From Rossellomorea aquimaris (GTDB lineage: Bacteria > Bacillota > Bacilli > Bacillales > Bacillaceae_B): a stretch of 64,000 bases of DNA. The stretch lies in assembly GCF_003315075.1 (NCBI RefSeq), contig NZ_QNRJ01000002.1, forward strand, positions 62,001 through 126,000, written 5' to 3'. The first letter of the stretch is position 1; every line of letters starts with the position of its first letter. Both the position numbers and the translations under genes were made by a program. Below, piece after piece: positions 19,219 to 29,818 of this stretch. The notes beneath the pieces are model-generated. The model searched no databases and was not told the origin of the DNA. It worked only from the letters and a program-made list of their open reading frames with translations.

Positions 19219-21840
19219 TTAATTTTTTAACTTTTTTTGGATCCCATAGAGGGTGTTCATTGCATCCAATGGTGTCATCTCCAGGATATCGAGCTTTTTA
19301 AGCTCATCTAAACATTTCTTTTCTTTAGTAGTTAGATTTTCTTTTTTCCCATTTTTCTCAGCAGCAAAGAAGGATAGCTGGGCAAGATCTTCTTCATTTG
19401 GTTCGTTTTTCACACCAGCTGATTCCATCGCAACAGCCACTTCTCTGGAGTAAGAAGGCTCATCCTTGCGCTCAAGCTCAAGAAGGATTTCGTTCGCTCT
19501 TTCAATCAGGGCTTTAGGCAGCTCGGCAAGCTCGGCAACATGGATTCCATAACTTTTGTCAGCTGCTCCCTCCTTGATTTTATGAAGGAATACGAGCTTC
19601 CCGTTTTGTTCCATGGCACTTACATGTACGTTTTTTACCTTTTGTAATTCTTCTTCAAGAACCGTCAGCTCATGATAGTGAGTAGAGAATAAGGTTTTTG
19701 CCCCTATATGTTCATGGATGTATTCTATGATTGCCTGGGCCAATGCCATGCCGTCATAAGTGGAAGTACCACGTCCAATTTCATCAAATAATATTAAACT
19801 CTGCTGAGTCGCGTGAATGATCGCATTTTTCGCCTCTAACATCTCAACCATGAAAGTACTTTGACCTGAAATCAAATCATCCGCTGCCCCAATTCGCGTA
19901 AATACTTGATCAAAGATTGGCAGGTTTGCCTCACTGGCAGGAACATAACACCCAATCTGAGCAAGGATACTCGTTAAAGCCACCTGTCTCATATAGGTAC
20001 TTTTCCCCGACATATTCGGTCCTGTTATGAGAAAGACTTCTTTTTTTTGATCCATATCGCAGTCGTTCGGAACATATTCCTGAGCACCCATCACCTTTTC
20101 CACAACCGGATGACGTCCGTCCCTCAACAGGATTCTTCTATCTTCATTAAAGGCAGGGCGGGTATAATGACGCTTTTCACTGACCGTTGCAAAGCATTGA
20201 AGAACGTCCAATTCACTTACGAGTTTCGCGAGCTTCTGAAGGCGGGGTATAAATTCCTTCACGCTTTCACGAATCCCCAGGAACAGTTCATATTCCAGAT
20301 CCACGCTTTTTTCATCGGCTTGAAGGATAAGCGCTTCTTTTTCCTTTAACTCAGGGGTGATGAATCGCTCCGCATTTGTTAATGTTTGTTTTCTTTCATA
20401 GCGGTCTTCTTCCAGGTGTTGAAGGTTTGCTCTCGTTACTTCGATATAGTAGCCAAAGACCCGGTTAAATCCAACTTTAAGGGACCTGATTCCAGTCCTT
20501 TCCCTCTCATCACGTTCGAGTTGAGCAATCCAGGACTTCCCGTTTCTACTTGCATCACGGTATTGATCAAGCTCATCATGATACCCATCCCGAATCAGAC
20601 TTCCCTCTTTAATTGTAAGAGGGGGGTTTTCCACTAAAGCGAGATCAAGAAGATCTGTTAGCTCTTCACATGGATCAAGTTTCTTTACGAGATCATCGGT
20701 TGCATCATTTTCGAGTGATCCCACCAAATGTTTTAACAGGGGTACTTGCTGAAGTGATTTTTTCAGCTGAATCAGATCACGTGCATTCACATTACCGAAC
20801 GCAACCCGCCCGGCGAGCCTCTCCAGATCATACACTTCCTTTAATCGTTCTCTAAGATCCTGCCTCTCAAAGAATCGCTCCAATAGCACTTCGACAACCG
20901 TTTGACGTTTTTCAATATCCTTTTTATGAATAAGTGGTCGATCGATCCATTGCTTGAGTAACCGGGCTCCCATAGCCGTCATCGTTTCATCTAATAGCCA
21001 AAGAAGTGAACCTTTCTTTCCTTTTGAGCGGATCGTTTCTGTCAACTCCAGATTTCGCTTTGAATAATAATCCATTTTCATAAATTGATGCAGCTGATAT
21101 GTTTCAACTACTTGTAAATGATCCAGGCTTCTCTTCTGTGTACGGAAGAGGTAATGAAAAAGGATGGATGAAGCTTTTATTAGTTTATCTTGTTTTAAAG
21201 GAGCAACGAGATGAGCAAAATCTTGTCCTCCGTCAGCTTCTTTCTCATATGACAAGGTAACATCATTTCGTTCTTTAATCTTTCCTTGTATTGCTTCACC
21301 AAGGTCGGGATGAATGACGACTTCCTTCGCACCAATCGTGGATAATTCATTCAGCAATGCTTGCAGGCCATCTGTGACCAAGGTCACTTTTGTTTCCCCT
21401 GTTGTTAAGTCACTGTAAGACAGTCCATAAGTTTCATCATTAAAATCGGTCACAGAGGCAATATAGTTGTTCTCTTTGTCATTCAGGCCCTTTCCATCCA
21501 TAACCGTACCTGGTGTAATGAGCTGAACAACTTCTCTCCGCACAACTCCCTTAGCTTGTTTCGGATCTTCGGTTTGTTCACAAATCGCTACTTTAAAGCC
21601 TTTATCGATGAGTTGCTCTATATAGTTAGGGGCAGAATGATACGGTACACCACACATGGGAATACGCTCCTTCCCTCCCCCATCACGACTTGTTAACGTT
21701 ATTTCAAGTTCCTGCGATGCGGCAATGGCATCGTCAAAAAACATTTCATAAAAATCACCTAAACGAAAAAATAAAAAGGCATCCTGGTATTCTGCCTTTA
21801 CTTGTAAGTATTGTTTTATCATTGGAGTATATTGTGTCAT
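19219..21840 (-). CDS. mutS: MutS, DNA mismatch recognition ATPase
   Basis: This protein of about 873 residues begins with the mismatch-binding domain containing [11 protein letters not shown], the Phe-X-Glu-type wedge segment. Connector, lever and clamp domains follow, then the ATPase: [14 protein letters not shown] (Walker A), [16 protein letters not shown] (Walker B and signature) and the dimer segment STHYHEL. It binds mispairs and recruits MutL. I chose ATG 21840 ([12 protein letters not shown]) because B. subtilis MutS begins equivalently. A TTG at 21852 is in frame, but it sits directly against the GGAAAGG site, leaving that start poorly placed. In relatives cotE lies immediately upstream; here about 20 kb separates them. 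Confidence 0.97.
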   Translation of the reverse strand: MTQYTPMIKQYLQVKAEYQDAFLFFRLGDFYEMFFDDAIAASQELEITLTSRDGGGKERIPMCGVPYHSAPNYIEQLIDKGFKVAICEQTEDPKQAKGVVRREVVQLITPGTVMDGKGLNDKENNYIASVTDFNDETYGLSYSDLTTGETKVTLVTDGLQALLNELSTIGAKEVVIHPDLGEAIQGKIKERNDVTLSYEKEADGGQDFAHLVAPLKQDKLIKASSILFHYLFRTQKRSLDHLQVVETYQLHQFMKMDYYSKRNLELTETIRSKGKKGSLLWLLDETMTAMGARLLKQWIDRPLIHKKDIEKRQTVVEVLLERFFERQDLRERLKEVYDLERLAGRVAFGNVNARDLIQLKKSLQQVPLLKHLVGSLENDATDDLVKKLDPCEELTDLLDLALVENPPLTIKEGSLIRDGYHDELDQYRDASRNGKSWIAQLERDERERTGIRSLKVGFNRVFGYYIEVTRANLQHLEEDRYERKQTLTNAERFITPELKEKEALILQADEKSVDLEYELFLGIRESVKEFIPRLQKLAKLVSELDVLQCFATVSEKRHYTRPAFNEDRRILLRDGRHPVVEKVMGAQEYVPNDCDMDQKKEVFLITGPNMSGKSTYMRQVALTSILAQIGCYVPASEANLPIFDQVFTRIGAADDLISGQSTFMVEMLEAKNAIIHATQQSLILFDEIGRGTSTYDGMALAQAIIEYIHEHIGAKTLFSTHYHELTVLEEELQKVKNVHVSAMEQNGKLVFLHKIKEGAADKSYGIHVAELAELPKALIERANEILLELERKDEPSYSREVAVAMESAGVKNEPNEEDLAQLSFFAAEKNGKKENLTTKEKKCLDELKKLDILEMTPLDAMNTLYGIQKKLKN

Positions 21841-21981
21841 GGTTTCATTCAAACCTTTCCAAGTAAATCTACTAATCTCGACTATTCATTATATCACACG
21901 TAAAAGGGATGGAGCATGTAGTAGATTGAGGAATCCGGATCTGGTCACCTCAAGATTAATGGGTATATCTCCTTTTCTCAC

Positions 21982-22011
21982 AAAAAAATCCGCTTCCCCA
22001 ATGAGGAGCGA
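21982..22011 (-). terminator. Terminator after the DedA-family gene
   Basis: An imperfect stem CGCTCCTC / GGGGAAGCG with one bulge is followed by six T or more on the minus strand, 14 bases past the stop. Confidence 0.65.
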
Positions 22012-22024
22012 ATCGATGTCTAGT

Positions 22025-22645
22025 TTATTCGGATTGTTTTGCGATGTTTGACTCATCGTTCAAACAGCTGCTGTTTTTTGCCTTCAGCTTGAAAAAATAT
22101 TTATATGTTAAGAAACCAATCAACAGTATAGCCCCTCCAATGAGAATGTAGGTTTGTATGTTACTCATCAAAGACTGTACATATTTGAGGTTTCCATTCT
22201 TGCCGACTATTAACATCGTGAGGGTAATGGGAAATATTCCGATGAACGTCAGTCCGCCAAACTTCCATTTGTTCACTTTACTAATACCTGCAACATAAGA
22301 AATATAGTTACCAATGCCAAGCGGTCTCGTGATGGCAATACTCCACAATCCGCATTTCCTAAACCATTTCTGACCTTTAGCCATTTTCTTCGAGCTGGTT
22401 TTTTCTTTGATTTTATCTTTTAATTTATATCCTATACCATATGGGATATAACTAAATACCGTATATACCAAGCTGCTTGTGAATGCTAAAATGATCAGCT
22501 TCGTCCAGGATGGATCCAAAAAGTAACCATATGTCAGCGTCACGAGGGCTCCCGGAAATGGCAAGGATGATGCTTCAATCGCATTTCCAGCGAATAACCC
22601 CCACATTCCAAGCTCCTTAATTAATTTTATTACGAAATCAAACAT
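22025..22645 (-). CDS. DedA/VTT-family membrane protein
   Basis: This 206-residue protein starts at ATG 22645, nine bases after GGAGGG. It contains the VTT-type sequence GLFAGNAIEASSLPFPGALVTL near the N-terminus, several hydrophobic helices, and the basic motif ITRPLGIGNYISYVAGI equivalent to the conserved R...G.. segment of DedA proteins. A basic loop (KLKDKIKEKTSSKKMAKG) lies at about residues 80-100. DedA relatives are membrane transporters, some acting in undecaprenyl-phosphate recycling. Which substrate applies here is unknown. It stands alone with a terminator. Confidence 0.78.
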   Translation of the reverse strand: MFDFVIKLIKELGMWGLFAGNAIEASSLPFPGALVTLTYGYFLDPSWTKLIILAFTSSLVYTVFSYIPYGIGYKLKDKIKEKTSSKKMAKGQKWFRKCGLWSIAITRPLGIGNYISYVAGISKVNKWKFGGLTFIGIFPITLTMLIVGKNGNLKYVQSLMSNIQTYILIGGAILLIGFLTYKYFFKLKAKNSSCLNDESNIAKQSE

Positions 22646-22762
22646 CGGTGTGTTCCCTCCACGATTCATTTATATACCCTTTTCCCTATTTTGCATATTA
22701 AAAACGCTCATAAAGAATAAGAATTCATCCACTGGAGGAAAATAATGTATTTGAATGGACCC

Positions 22763-23572
22763 TTATTCCATTTCCTCAAGAAATGCATGGCTGTCTATTT
22801 TCCATTGATCCTCAATCGTATCTTTCCGAATGATGAATTGAACGTCATTTTCTTCTACAGATTGATTGGAACGTATCCATTTCACTCTAAGCTTAAGCTT
22901 CATCCCAACAAGAGCCGGTAAATCCTCTACAGGAAGTATCGATCTCTCTGTAACATCTATGTGTTTCACTCTCTTAAGCACGGACCCGCCACTTCCAAAC
23001 ATCACTTGTGAAATCAGCTTTTCATCCTGCTGATTGACAGCAATCTCCATAACGCTGATCAACTCATAGGGGTCCAATTTGTATAGAAACTCCTCCAGTT
23101 TTCCACCTGCTTTTAAAATCATGATCTTATGGGCCAAATCAGGCGTTGGCGTTTTATGGGTTGTACTTCCATAAAAATGTACGCAGAAATGTCCCGGAAA
23201 ATTGTTTTGGAGAGCACCTGCTCCGTGCGGCATCCCGTTCATTGAGGCAGATATTAATTGATCATGTACTAAAACGAGAATGGCACGACGGTCCCAACTC
23301 CATTTACCTCCATAGATGGATTTCATGATTTTCGTGTCTTTTTCAGTAACTGGCTGTACATCTGCATGTTTACTTCCCGCTCTTCTTTGCACCTCGAAAG
23401 AAAGACCGGTTTCTACATCAATGATCGTAAAATACGATTGTTTAGGAATGATATCTTTCACTTGATCCCAAGGAAGTATTTCTACAGTAAAACTAGGCAT
23501 TGCCGCCGCAGGCTTGGCACTGCATGCAAAAAGTAAAAACACAACCATCATGGACCTGAATAAATAAAGCAT
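22763..23572 (-). CDS. Uncharacterised exported protein with GHFCVHF/GSTTH motif
   Basis: The 269-residue protein has an N-terminal hydrophobic segment ending LLFACSAKPAAAMPS. It could be a lipoprotein (FAC box) or be cleaved after AAA. A conserved-looking core reads FTIIDVETGLSFEVQRRAGS, then KIMKSIYGGKWSWDRRAILV, then SMNGMPHGAGAL, NNFPGHFCVHFYGSTTH and DLAHK. I recall this core as the C-terminal domain of some proteins annotated as peptidoglycan-binding in Firmicutes. The clustered His and Cys residues suggest a metal or catalytic site, but no function is known to me. The last 90 residues look like a separate beta-rich domain. Confidence 0.7.
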   Translation of the reverse strand: MLYLFRSMMVVFLLFACSAKPAAAMPSFTVEILPWDQVKDIIPKQSYFTIIDVETGLSFEVQRRAGSKHADVQPVTEKDTKIMKSIYGGKWSWDRRAILVLVHDQLISASMNGMPHGAGALQNNFPGHFCVHFYGSTTHKTPTPDLAHKIMILKAGGKLEEFLYKLDPYELISVMEIAVNQQDEKLISQVMFGSGGSVLKRVKHIDVTERSILPVEDLPALVGMKLKLRVKWIRSNQSVEENDVQFIIRKDTIEDQWKIDSHAFLEEME

Positions 23573-23702
23573 GTAAAGACCTCTTTTTTTTTCTTAGTTT
23601 CTAATCACAACTACAAATACATAACCATCAATTTTTGGCAATTAGGATTTGACATGAAAGAAGCCTATTCCACCGATACTACATACGAAAGGAAGGGTTC
23701 AT

Positions 23703-24628
23703 ATGCTCTTGATTAAACTTAGTACAATTGGTCTTTTACTGTTTCCTGTGATGAATGGTCAAGATCAATTACATATACAATTACAAAATCATACGCCAAT
23801 ATCTATAGAACGAAATTCATTAAATATACCATTGGTAGATGAACCAATCATGGACGAAAATCAGTATGAGGAATTAGTTTCAGAAGTGAAAAATCGGGTT
23901 TATACCCCTCCTCAGAATGCTTATATCAATGAGAATAATCAAATTATTTCAGAAAGAGCCGGCTACAAACTTAATGAAAGGAAATTTCGTGAACTGGTTC
24001 ATTCCTTCTTCTTTTCCAGAGGATCAGTCAATATGGAAGCCCCCCTTATGACCCTACACCCCAAAGTCGATAGTGAGATCCTTGGGCATATCCGGACACA
24101 GCTTATTGGGAGATACGTCACATATTTCAATAAGCATAATGAGGAACGGACTCAAAATATTGTTTTAGCAACCGAAAAGATCAATAATACGGTTGTGTTC
24201 CCTGGAGAAGTGTTCTCCTTTAATGGAGTGGTAGGAAGAAGAACGAAAGAAAAGGGATATAAAAAAGCTCCCGTGATTGTAAAAGGGGAACTATCAGAAG
24301 ATATTGGGGGAGGGATTTGTCAGGTATCATCTACTTTATTTAATGCCGTTGACCAGGCAGGCGTAAAAATATTGGAACGATATCATCATTCAAAGAGGTT
24401 CCATACGTGCCAAAGGGCAGAGACGCTACAGTTAGCTGGTATGGACCTGACTTCACTTTTAGAAACGCTTATAACCAACCACTGCTCATCCGTGCAAAAG
24501 TAATGGGCGGGCAAGTTATCACTTCGATTTATTCTTCTGATCTTATCAATGTGGAAAAAAGAAAGGTGCCAAGCGCTTCACAAGAATTATCTACGGAGAA
24601 AGATGTGGATAAATTTATACATGAATAG
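23703..24628 (+). pseudogene. VanW-family protein gene, single frameshift
   Basis: Two overlapping frames encode one VanW-family protein. The first (from ATG 23703) covers an N-terminal signal-like helix and the VanW core: NNTVVFPGEVFSFNGVVG, then GYKKAPVIVKGEL and GGGICQVSSTLFNA, up to ERYHHSKR. It then reads into unrelated sequence and stops at 24503. The expected continuation VPYVPKGRDATVSWYGPDF is present in another frame and runs to 24628. The join is at about 24393-24402 and needs one extra base (or the loss of two). All family motifs are otherwise intact, so either the inactivation is recent or the base is a sequencing error. VanW proteins are exported cell-wall-associated proteins of uncertain role. 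Confidence 0.85.
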
Positions 24629-24639
24629 TGTTCTGAATG

Positions 24640-24672
24640 AAAATGCACCTCCTGATTCCTGAGGTGCATTCA
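24640..24672. terminator. Terminator between vanW and the VOC gene
   Basis: A 10-bp stem AATGCACCTC / GAGGTGCATT (24642-24651 with 24661-24670) lies between convergent genes. The flanking T-rich sequence is better on the minus strand. Confidence 0.75.
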
Positions 24673-24675
24673 TTA

Positions 24676-25044
24676 TTAATGATATTCTAAAAATTCAATT
24701 CGATTTCCAAATGGATCTGAGACGAAAAAGCGATCTCTACCGTTAATCGGTGTATCTTCTTTTATCCTGATACCTTTCTCCAATAGGGTACGCTTAAGCG
24801 CAGCTAAATCTGTAACAAGTAGACCCGGATGCGCTTTTGTTGCGGGTACAAAATCATTTTGTACCCCTACATGAATTTCTTGTGGTCCATATTGAAACCA
24901 ACAGCCGCCCCTCCCTTGAAGATTTTCAGGTTTCGGTATTTCGTTAAGACCAAGAATTTCACCAAAGAACTTTCTAGCTTCCTCTTCACAGCCTTTTGGA
25001 GCAGCAAACTGAATATGATCAATCCCTTTGAAAATGATGCTCAT
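24676..25044 (-). CDS. VOC superfamily (glyoxalase-like) protein
   Basis: This 122-residue protein has the paired beta-alpha-beta-beta-beta pattern of the vicinal oxygen chelate fold. GIDHIQFAAPKG near the N-terminus supplies the first metal ligand His, and FFVSDPFGNRIEFLEYH at the C-terminus supplies the last Glu. It is a single-domain member, probably a homodimer. The substrate cannot be deduced. The start is ATG with GGGGAAG upstream. It lies downstream of the pyrimidine-degradation cluster but is separated from it by a terminator. Confidence 0.85.
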   Translation of the reverse strand: MSIIFKGIDHIQFAAPKGCEEEARKFFGEILGLNEIPKPENLQGRGGCWFQYGPQEIHVGVQNDFVPATKAHPGLLVTDLAALKRTLLEKGIRIKEDTPINGRDRFFVSDPFGNRIEFLEYH

Positions 25045-25113
25045 CCCTTCTTCCCCTCCCCCTTGATTCCTACTCCTTCATTTTACCATAAAATTCTATT
25101 CGCTAAGAAAATG

Positions 25114-25142
25114 GAAAAACACCTGCTCAAACAGGTGTTTTC
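25114..25142 (-). terminator. Terminator at the end of the pyrimidine-degradation cluster
   Basis: A 10-bp stem AAAACACCTG / CAGGTGTTTT (25116-25125 with 25132-25141) lies just past the aminotransferase stop codon. Confidence 0.8.
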
Positions 25143-25152
25143 CCAGTCACTA

Positions 25153-26508
25153 TTATTGAAGATTCTTGATCCCATCCATTAAAGTAGATAATAACAGATC
25201 CAGATCTTCCTCTTCTATGTTTAATGGTGGTGATAAAGTTAGCACATTATTGTAACCAGCGACTGTTGCCCCATTTTTCCCAATGATTACCCCTTTTTTC
25301 TTACAGTATCCAATCACTTCATTGACCTTCGAAACGTCTAAGGGTTCTTTTGTTTCCTTATCACTTACCATTTCAATTCCAATTAACAGACCCTTCCCTC
25401 GGACATCTCCAACATTTTGATGATCTTGCAAATGATTTTTTAACGTATTCAATGCCTTTTCACCAAGATCAGCGGATCGTTCAAAAAGCTTTTCACTCTC
25501 CATGATTTCAATGTTTTTCAAAGCAAGGGCACATGCTGCAGGGTTTCCACCGAATGTATTAATATGGCGGAAGTAATCATATTCCTCTGATCCTTTAAAC
25601 GCTTCATATATCTCACGCTTCACGGCTGTTGCTGATAGGGGAAGGTACGCACTGGTAATCCCTTTTGCCATCGTGATGATATCCGGCTTCACATCATAAT
25701 TCATGAAACCAAATGGCTTGCCTGTACGACCAAAGCCACAAATCACTTCATCGACAATCATAAGTGCTCCATGCTTCTCACAAACTTCTTTCGCCGCTTT
25801 CATATATTCATCTTGTGGAACGAGAATCCCACCTCCTGTGATGATCGGTTCCATGATCAACGCAGCCACTGTTTCACTTAATTCCCAGGTCATGGCTTGA
25901 TCAAGTGCCTTTACTCCAGGAAGATCATGTGGATTTTCCCCCGATGTTTCATCGCGATAGCTATCAGGTGGAGCGATATGGATAAATCCGGGAGCTAACG
26001 GCTCATACTTATATTTCCGCTGAGCCTGACCTGTTGCGGCCAGGGCCCCCATGGAATTTCCGTGATACCCTCTATATCTGGAAAAAATTTTATACCGTCC
26101 GTGTTCACCTTTTTGCTGGTGGTACTGCCTGGCAATCTTAAAGGCGGTTTCATTGGCTTCGGATCCACTGTTGGAAAAGAAAATGACATAGTCATCCCCA
26201 AGTAATTGATTTAATTTCTCTGCAAGCTCGATAGCCGGCTGATGACTTTGTGTTAGTGGGAAGTAAGCCATTTTCTTAAGCTGATCATAGGCTGCCTCTG
26301 CTAATTCCTGTCGACCATATCCTACGTTTACACACCATAGCCCTGCCATGCCATCCAGAAATCTTTGACCATCCTTATCTGTAATCCAGGACCCGGAAGA
26401 CTCTGTAATAACCATTGTTCCATCGGGATTGTATGGTTTCATGGAATGCCAAATGAGCTTTTCATCATTCCTTAACCATACATCTTGAGATTGACCTGCT
26501 TTCACCAT
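25153..26508 (-). CDS. Class III omega-aminotransferase (probable beta-alanine:pyruvate aminotransferase)
   Basis: This 451-residue fold-type I PLP enzyme shows FSNSGSEANETAFKIAR (phosphate site), YHGNSMGALAATG, the PLP-contacting Asp in MIVDEVICGFGRTG, and the Schiff-base lysine in ITMAKGITSAYLPLSA. It is annotated in general terms as aspartate or omega aminotransferase. Placed next to a semialdehyde dehydrogenase and pyrimidine-degradation genes, its likely job is to transaminate beta-alanine (from uracil) or beta-aminoisobutyrate (from thymine). The substrate is inferred from context. The start is ATG with AGGGGGAA upstream; the stop of the dehydrogenase gene lies 21 bases before, so they form one transcript. 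Confidence 0.87.
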   Translation of the reverse strand: MVKAGQSQDVWLRNDEKLIWHSMKPYNPDGTMVITESSGSWITDKDGQRFLDGMAGLWCVNVGYGRQELAEAAYDQLKKMAYFPLTQSHQPAIELAEKLNQLLGDDYVIFFSNSGSEANETAFKIARQYHQQKGEHGRYKIFSRYRGYHGNSMGALAATGQAQRKYKYEPLAPGFIHIAPPDSYRDETSGENPHDLPGVKALDQAMTWELSETVAALIMEPIITGGGILVPQDEYMKAAKEVCEKHGALMIVDEVICGFGRTGKPFGFMNYDVKPDIITMAKGITSAYLPLSATAVKREIYEAFKGSEEYDYFRHINTFGGNPAACALALKNIEIMESEKLFERSADLGEKALNTLKNHLQDHQNVGDVRGKGLLIGIEMVSDKETKEPLDVSKVNEVIGYCKKKGVIIGKNGATVAGYNNVLTLSPPLNIEEEDLDLLLSTLMDGIKNLQ

Positions 26509-26529
26509 GAAAGTTCCCCCTAACTCTGA

Positions 26530-27996
26530 TTAAAAATCAAATCGAGAAGTGATCATTTTCTTCCTAGTATAGAAATTTACTCCATCTTTACCGTTTACAT
26601 GCATATCCCCATAGAAAGAATCCTTCCACCCTGAAAATGGGAAGAACGCCATTGTCGCAGGAACTCCAACGTTAATACCCAGCATTCCAGCGTCTGCTTC
26701 TTCTCTGAACTGTCGGACTGCCTTTGCATCTTTCGTGTAAATCGTAGCACCATTTCCATATCTTGATTGACGAATATAATCAAGACCTTCATCCAGATCC
26801 TTGGCTCTCAACAAACTGAGGATTGGGGCGAACATTTCTTCTTTTGCAATGGTCATATCCGGTGAAACATGGTCAAAGATCGTTGCACCCAAGAAGTTTC
26901 CTTCCTTGAAGTCATCCATCTCTTTACGCCCATCTCTTAAGAGGGTTGCACCTTCCTGCAGTCCTTTGTCGATATAACCCAGTGTCTTCTCTCGTTGTTC
27001 TTTTCGAATGACGGGAGTGAGAAGCACTTCTTCGTCCATCCCGTTACCAATACATAATTCATCTGCTTTTTTACTTAATGCCTTAACAAACGGTTCATTA
27101 TCCCCTACAACCACTACGGCACTGCACGCCATACATCGCTGGCCGGCACTGCCAAACGCAGAACTGATAATATGCTCAGCCGCTTTATTCATATCTGCAT
27201 CAGGCATGACAACATGATGATTCTTCGCCCCGGATAGGGCCTGAACCCTTTTCCCATGAGAGGCAGCCTGTTGGTACACATATTTAGCCACCGGCTGAGA
27301 CCCGACGAAGGATATGGCTGCAATATCTTTATGCTCAATCAACCCATTTACGACATCATGTGCACCATGCACGACATTCAATACACCATCGGGCATTCCT
27401 GCATCTGTTAATAACTCTGCAAGCCTATTGGCTAAAATCGGGGTTCTTTCAGATGGCTTCAACACGAAAGTATTTCCACACGCAATTGCAAGCGGGAACA
27501 TCCACAGGGGTACCATCATAGGAAAGTTAAAAGGCGTGATCCCCCCCACTACACCAAGTGGATATCGGAACATCTCTGAGTCAATATCCTCTGCAATACC
27601 ACTCAGCGTTTCACCCATCATTAAAGTCGGTGCACCACAGGCGAATTCCACACACTCTAGCCCCCGCTGCACTTCACCATACGCCTCTTTAAATGATTTA
27701 CCATTTTCCTGTACAACCAGTTTGGCCAACTCCTCATGATTGTCAGAAAGTAAAGAATGGTATTTATATAGAATACGGGCACGTTTTGGAACCGGCGTCT
27801 TCTTCCAGGTTTGTGAGGCTTGTTTAGCAGCTTTCACAGCCATGGCGACGTCTTCTTTAGTAGAAACCGGAACTCTTGCAATCTCTTCATTTGTAGCAGG
27901 ATTCACTACTTGTAACGTCTGTGAGCTAAGAGAATCAACCCATTCCCCTCCAATGTAATTCTTTAATACAGCTACGTCTTTTTTAATGATCGTCAT
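26530..27996 (-). CDS. CoA-acylating methylmalonate/malonate semialdehyde dehydrogenase
   Basis: This 488-residue aldehyde dehydrogenase has NAD-site segments ITPFNFPMMVPLWMFPLA and KPSERTP, the catalytic Cys in SAFGSAGQRCMACSA, and a C-terminal FYTRKKMITSRF. The sequence pattern around the Cys (GQRCMA) is that of the MMSDH/IolA group, which oxidises semialdehydes while forming acetyl-CoA or propionyl-CoA. Here it should take malonate semialdehyde from beta-alanine or methylmalonate semialdehyde from thymine. It precedes the aminotransferase with 21 bases between stop and start. The start is ATG after AAGGAGG. Confidence 0.92.
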   Translation of the reverse strand: MTIIKKDVAVLKNYIGGEWVDSLSSQTLQVVNPATNEEIARVPVSTKEDVAMAVKAAKQASQTWKKTPVPKRARILYKYHSLLSDNHEELAKLVVQENGKSFKEAYGEVQRGLECVEFACGAPTLMMGETLSGIAEDIDSEMFRYPLGVVGGITPFNFPMMVPLWMFPLAIACGNTFVLKPSERTPILANRLAELLTDAGMPDGVLNVVHGAHDVVNGLIEHKDIAAISFVGSQPVAKYVYQQAASHGKRVQALSGAKNHHVVMPDADMNKAAEHIISSAFGSAGQRCMACSAVVVVGDNEPFVKALSKKADELCIGNGMDEEVLLTPVIRKEQREKTLGYIDKGLQEGATLLRDGRKEMDDFKEGNFLGATIFDHVSPDMTIAKEEMFAPILSLLRAKDLDEGLDYIRQSRYGNGATIYTKDAKAVRQFREEADAGMLGINVGVPATMAFFPFSGWKDSFYGDMHVNGKDGVNFYTRKKMITSRFDF

Positions 27997-28145
27997 ATTC
28001 TAGTTCCTCCTTATTTTTTCATCGGATTTTTCTCTGTGGTGTAGGGCCTGTCGTATAGTTTATAGTTTTATTATGAAAGAAATTGTCAGTGGTTTCATTA
28101 GACATTGTGTAAAAGAACCTGGCTTCTCAATTTGACACTTTACCA

Positions 28146-29746
28146 TTAATTAATCTTCGACTTTTTCAAAGAACTAAGTGGTTGCAAATAATCATGGGCA
28201 GCAAGGAGAAACTCGATGGCCACACGTTTATCAGAGGTCATGAAATCATCTCCTAGCAAATCTTCAATTTTTTTGAGGCGATGGTAGAGTGTTTGCCTTA
28301 CTATAAATAGTTGTTTCGATGTTTCCTGTTTTGATCCCTGACATGCAAGGAAAACCTTCAATGTCTTCAATAGACTGCCATCATGTTTACGATCATAATC
28401 AAGGAGCGGTGTGAGGTACTCTTCGATCATTTCCCAAAGATTCACATTGTTGTTCACGATTGAAATCAACCTGTATAAATGCAGATCATCAAAGAAAAAA
28501 TACGCTTTTGAAGCATCCACCTTTGACTGAAACATGAGACTGTCTTTAGCTGTTTCATAGCTCTTGTGAATTTCCATCGTCTCCATTTGATATTTGCCAG
28601 TTGCAAATACTGTTTGTGAAGAATCTTTAAAGAAATCAGAGTGAAGAATCTTTTCGTAGGCAGTGGTGACTCTCGATTTCCAATCTCCTGTCCTCCTTGT
28701 GTCCAGAAGGATGAAAATGAGATCATTCCCTATTCTTTCGGGTAACACACGAAAACCCTGCTGTTCAAAAATACTTCTGGTGACAAGATTAAAATAGGTA
28801 AAATCAATCGGCTCTTGTTCATTCAGCCTATTCGTCTGGCAAATACAGACGACCCCACCATTGACTTGTACTTTTAAGTCGGCTAAAAATGCGGAGAGTC
28901 TCTCATAGGACTGTTCTCCTTTTAACCAACAGGTAATCCATTTGGAGTCTTCTAACCGTTTTTGCTCGTTAAAATACAATTCTCTCATTAAATACTGGGC
29001 TAACGCCGTTGAAGTTCTGTCCAATATGAGAAGCTCATATTCACTAAATGGATGATCGCTTCTGTATATACATAACTCTGCGTATTCCTGGTCAAATAGA
29101 ATAACTTTAGTGGAGGCAAAATGGTGATTACGGGAATCTTTATGACTGTGATAACATTTTCGTATTCTCTCTTTATCCGGTGAGCACATGAGTGGATAGA
29201 CTTCCACCTCTTGTTCTTTCAACTGAAAGAGTACAGGTACAGTTAGCTCCTTATGTAAAACCTGAAGGATCTCTCTGAAGTGATTAATCCCGAGAAGCCT
29301 TCTATTTAACTCCTGTGCATATGAATCCAGTTTTTTTATCATGTCATATTGCTGATTGATGAGTACGGAGTGAATATCCTGAGTTATACTAACGAACGGA
29401 ACTTCCCTTTGAAACACGATAATAGGAAAATCAAATGCATCTGCACACTTTAATACAGAAATCGGAATCGTGGAAATATTGGTATCAAGTTCAATGCAAA
29501 TGGCTGCTGCTTCACTCTCGATTAACTGTTGAAGGAGTGAAAGAAAGGTCTTTTCCTCCTGTAAAGCGATCCCTGTAGAAAGAATCAGTTCATTTCCGTT
29601 AAGAAGATTTTTATCGAAGTTACTTCGACTACATGGACCCACTTCACCTGACGGCTGAGACCATTGTGCCCAGCAATCACTTTAGCATGTTCAAAGTACT
29701 TTCTTACTAGAATATCTTCTACTGAGAAATAGTAATTACTTTTCAT
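28146..29746 (-). pseudogene. pucR: PucR-family transcriptional regulator gene, frameshifted in an A tract
   Basis: Start ATG 29746 (MKSNYYFSVEDILVRKYF) follows AAGGAG. The PucR N-terminal domain is read up to WVHVVEVTSIK, where the frame ends in a stop after seven codons. The continuation NLLNGNELILSTGIAL lies in the next frame and runs without interruption to 28146, through a central GGDEF-like region and a C-terminal PucR helix-turn-helix (QETSKQLFIVRQTLYHRLKK). One missing A in the tract 29608-29612 (five A read on the minus strand, six needed) explains the break. PucR proteins activate purine or pyrimidine catabolism genes, so this should be the regulator of the neighbouring cluster. Real mutation, phase variation or sequencing error cannot be separated here. 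Confidence 0.87.
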
Positions 29747-29818
29747 TTTTCTCTCCTTATGTTCTGCCTTAGGAAAATGGAGAAAAAGGATTGGCGGAAC
29801 CAATCCTTCATTTTGCTT

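Noticed and set aside
27314..27739. 141-codon plus-strand frame
   Set aside because: Antisense shadow of the semialdehyde dehydrogenase gene.
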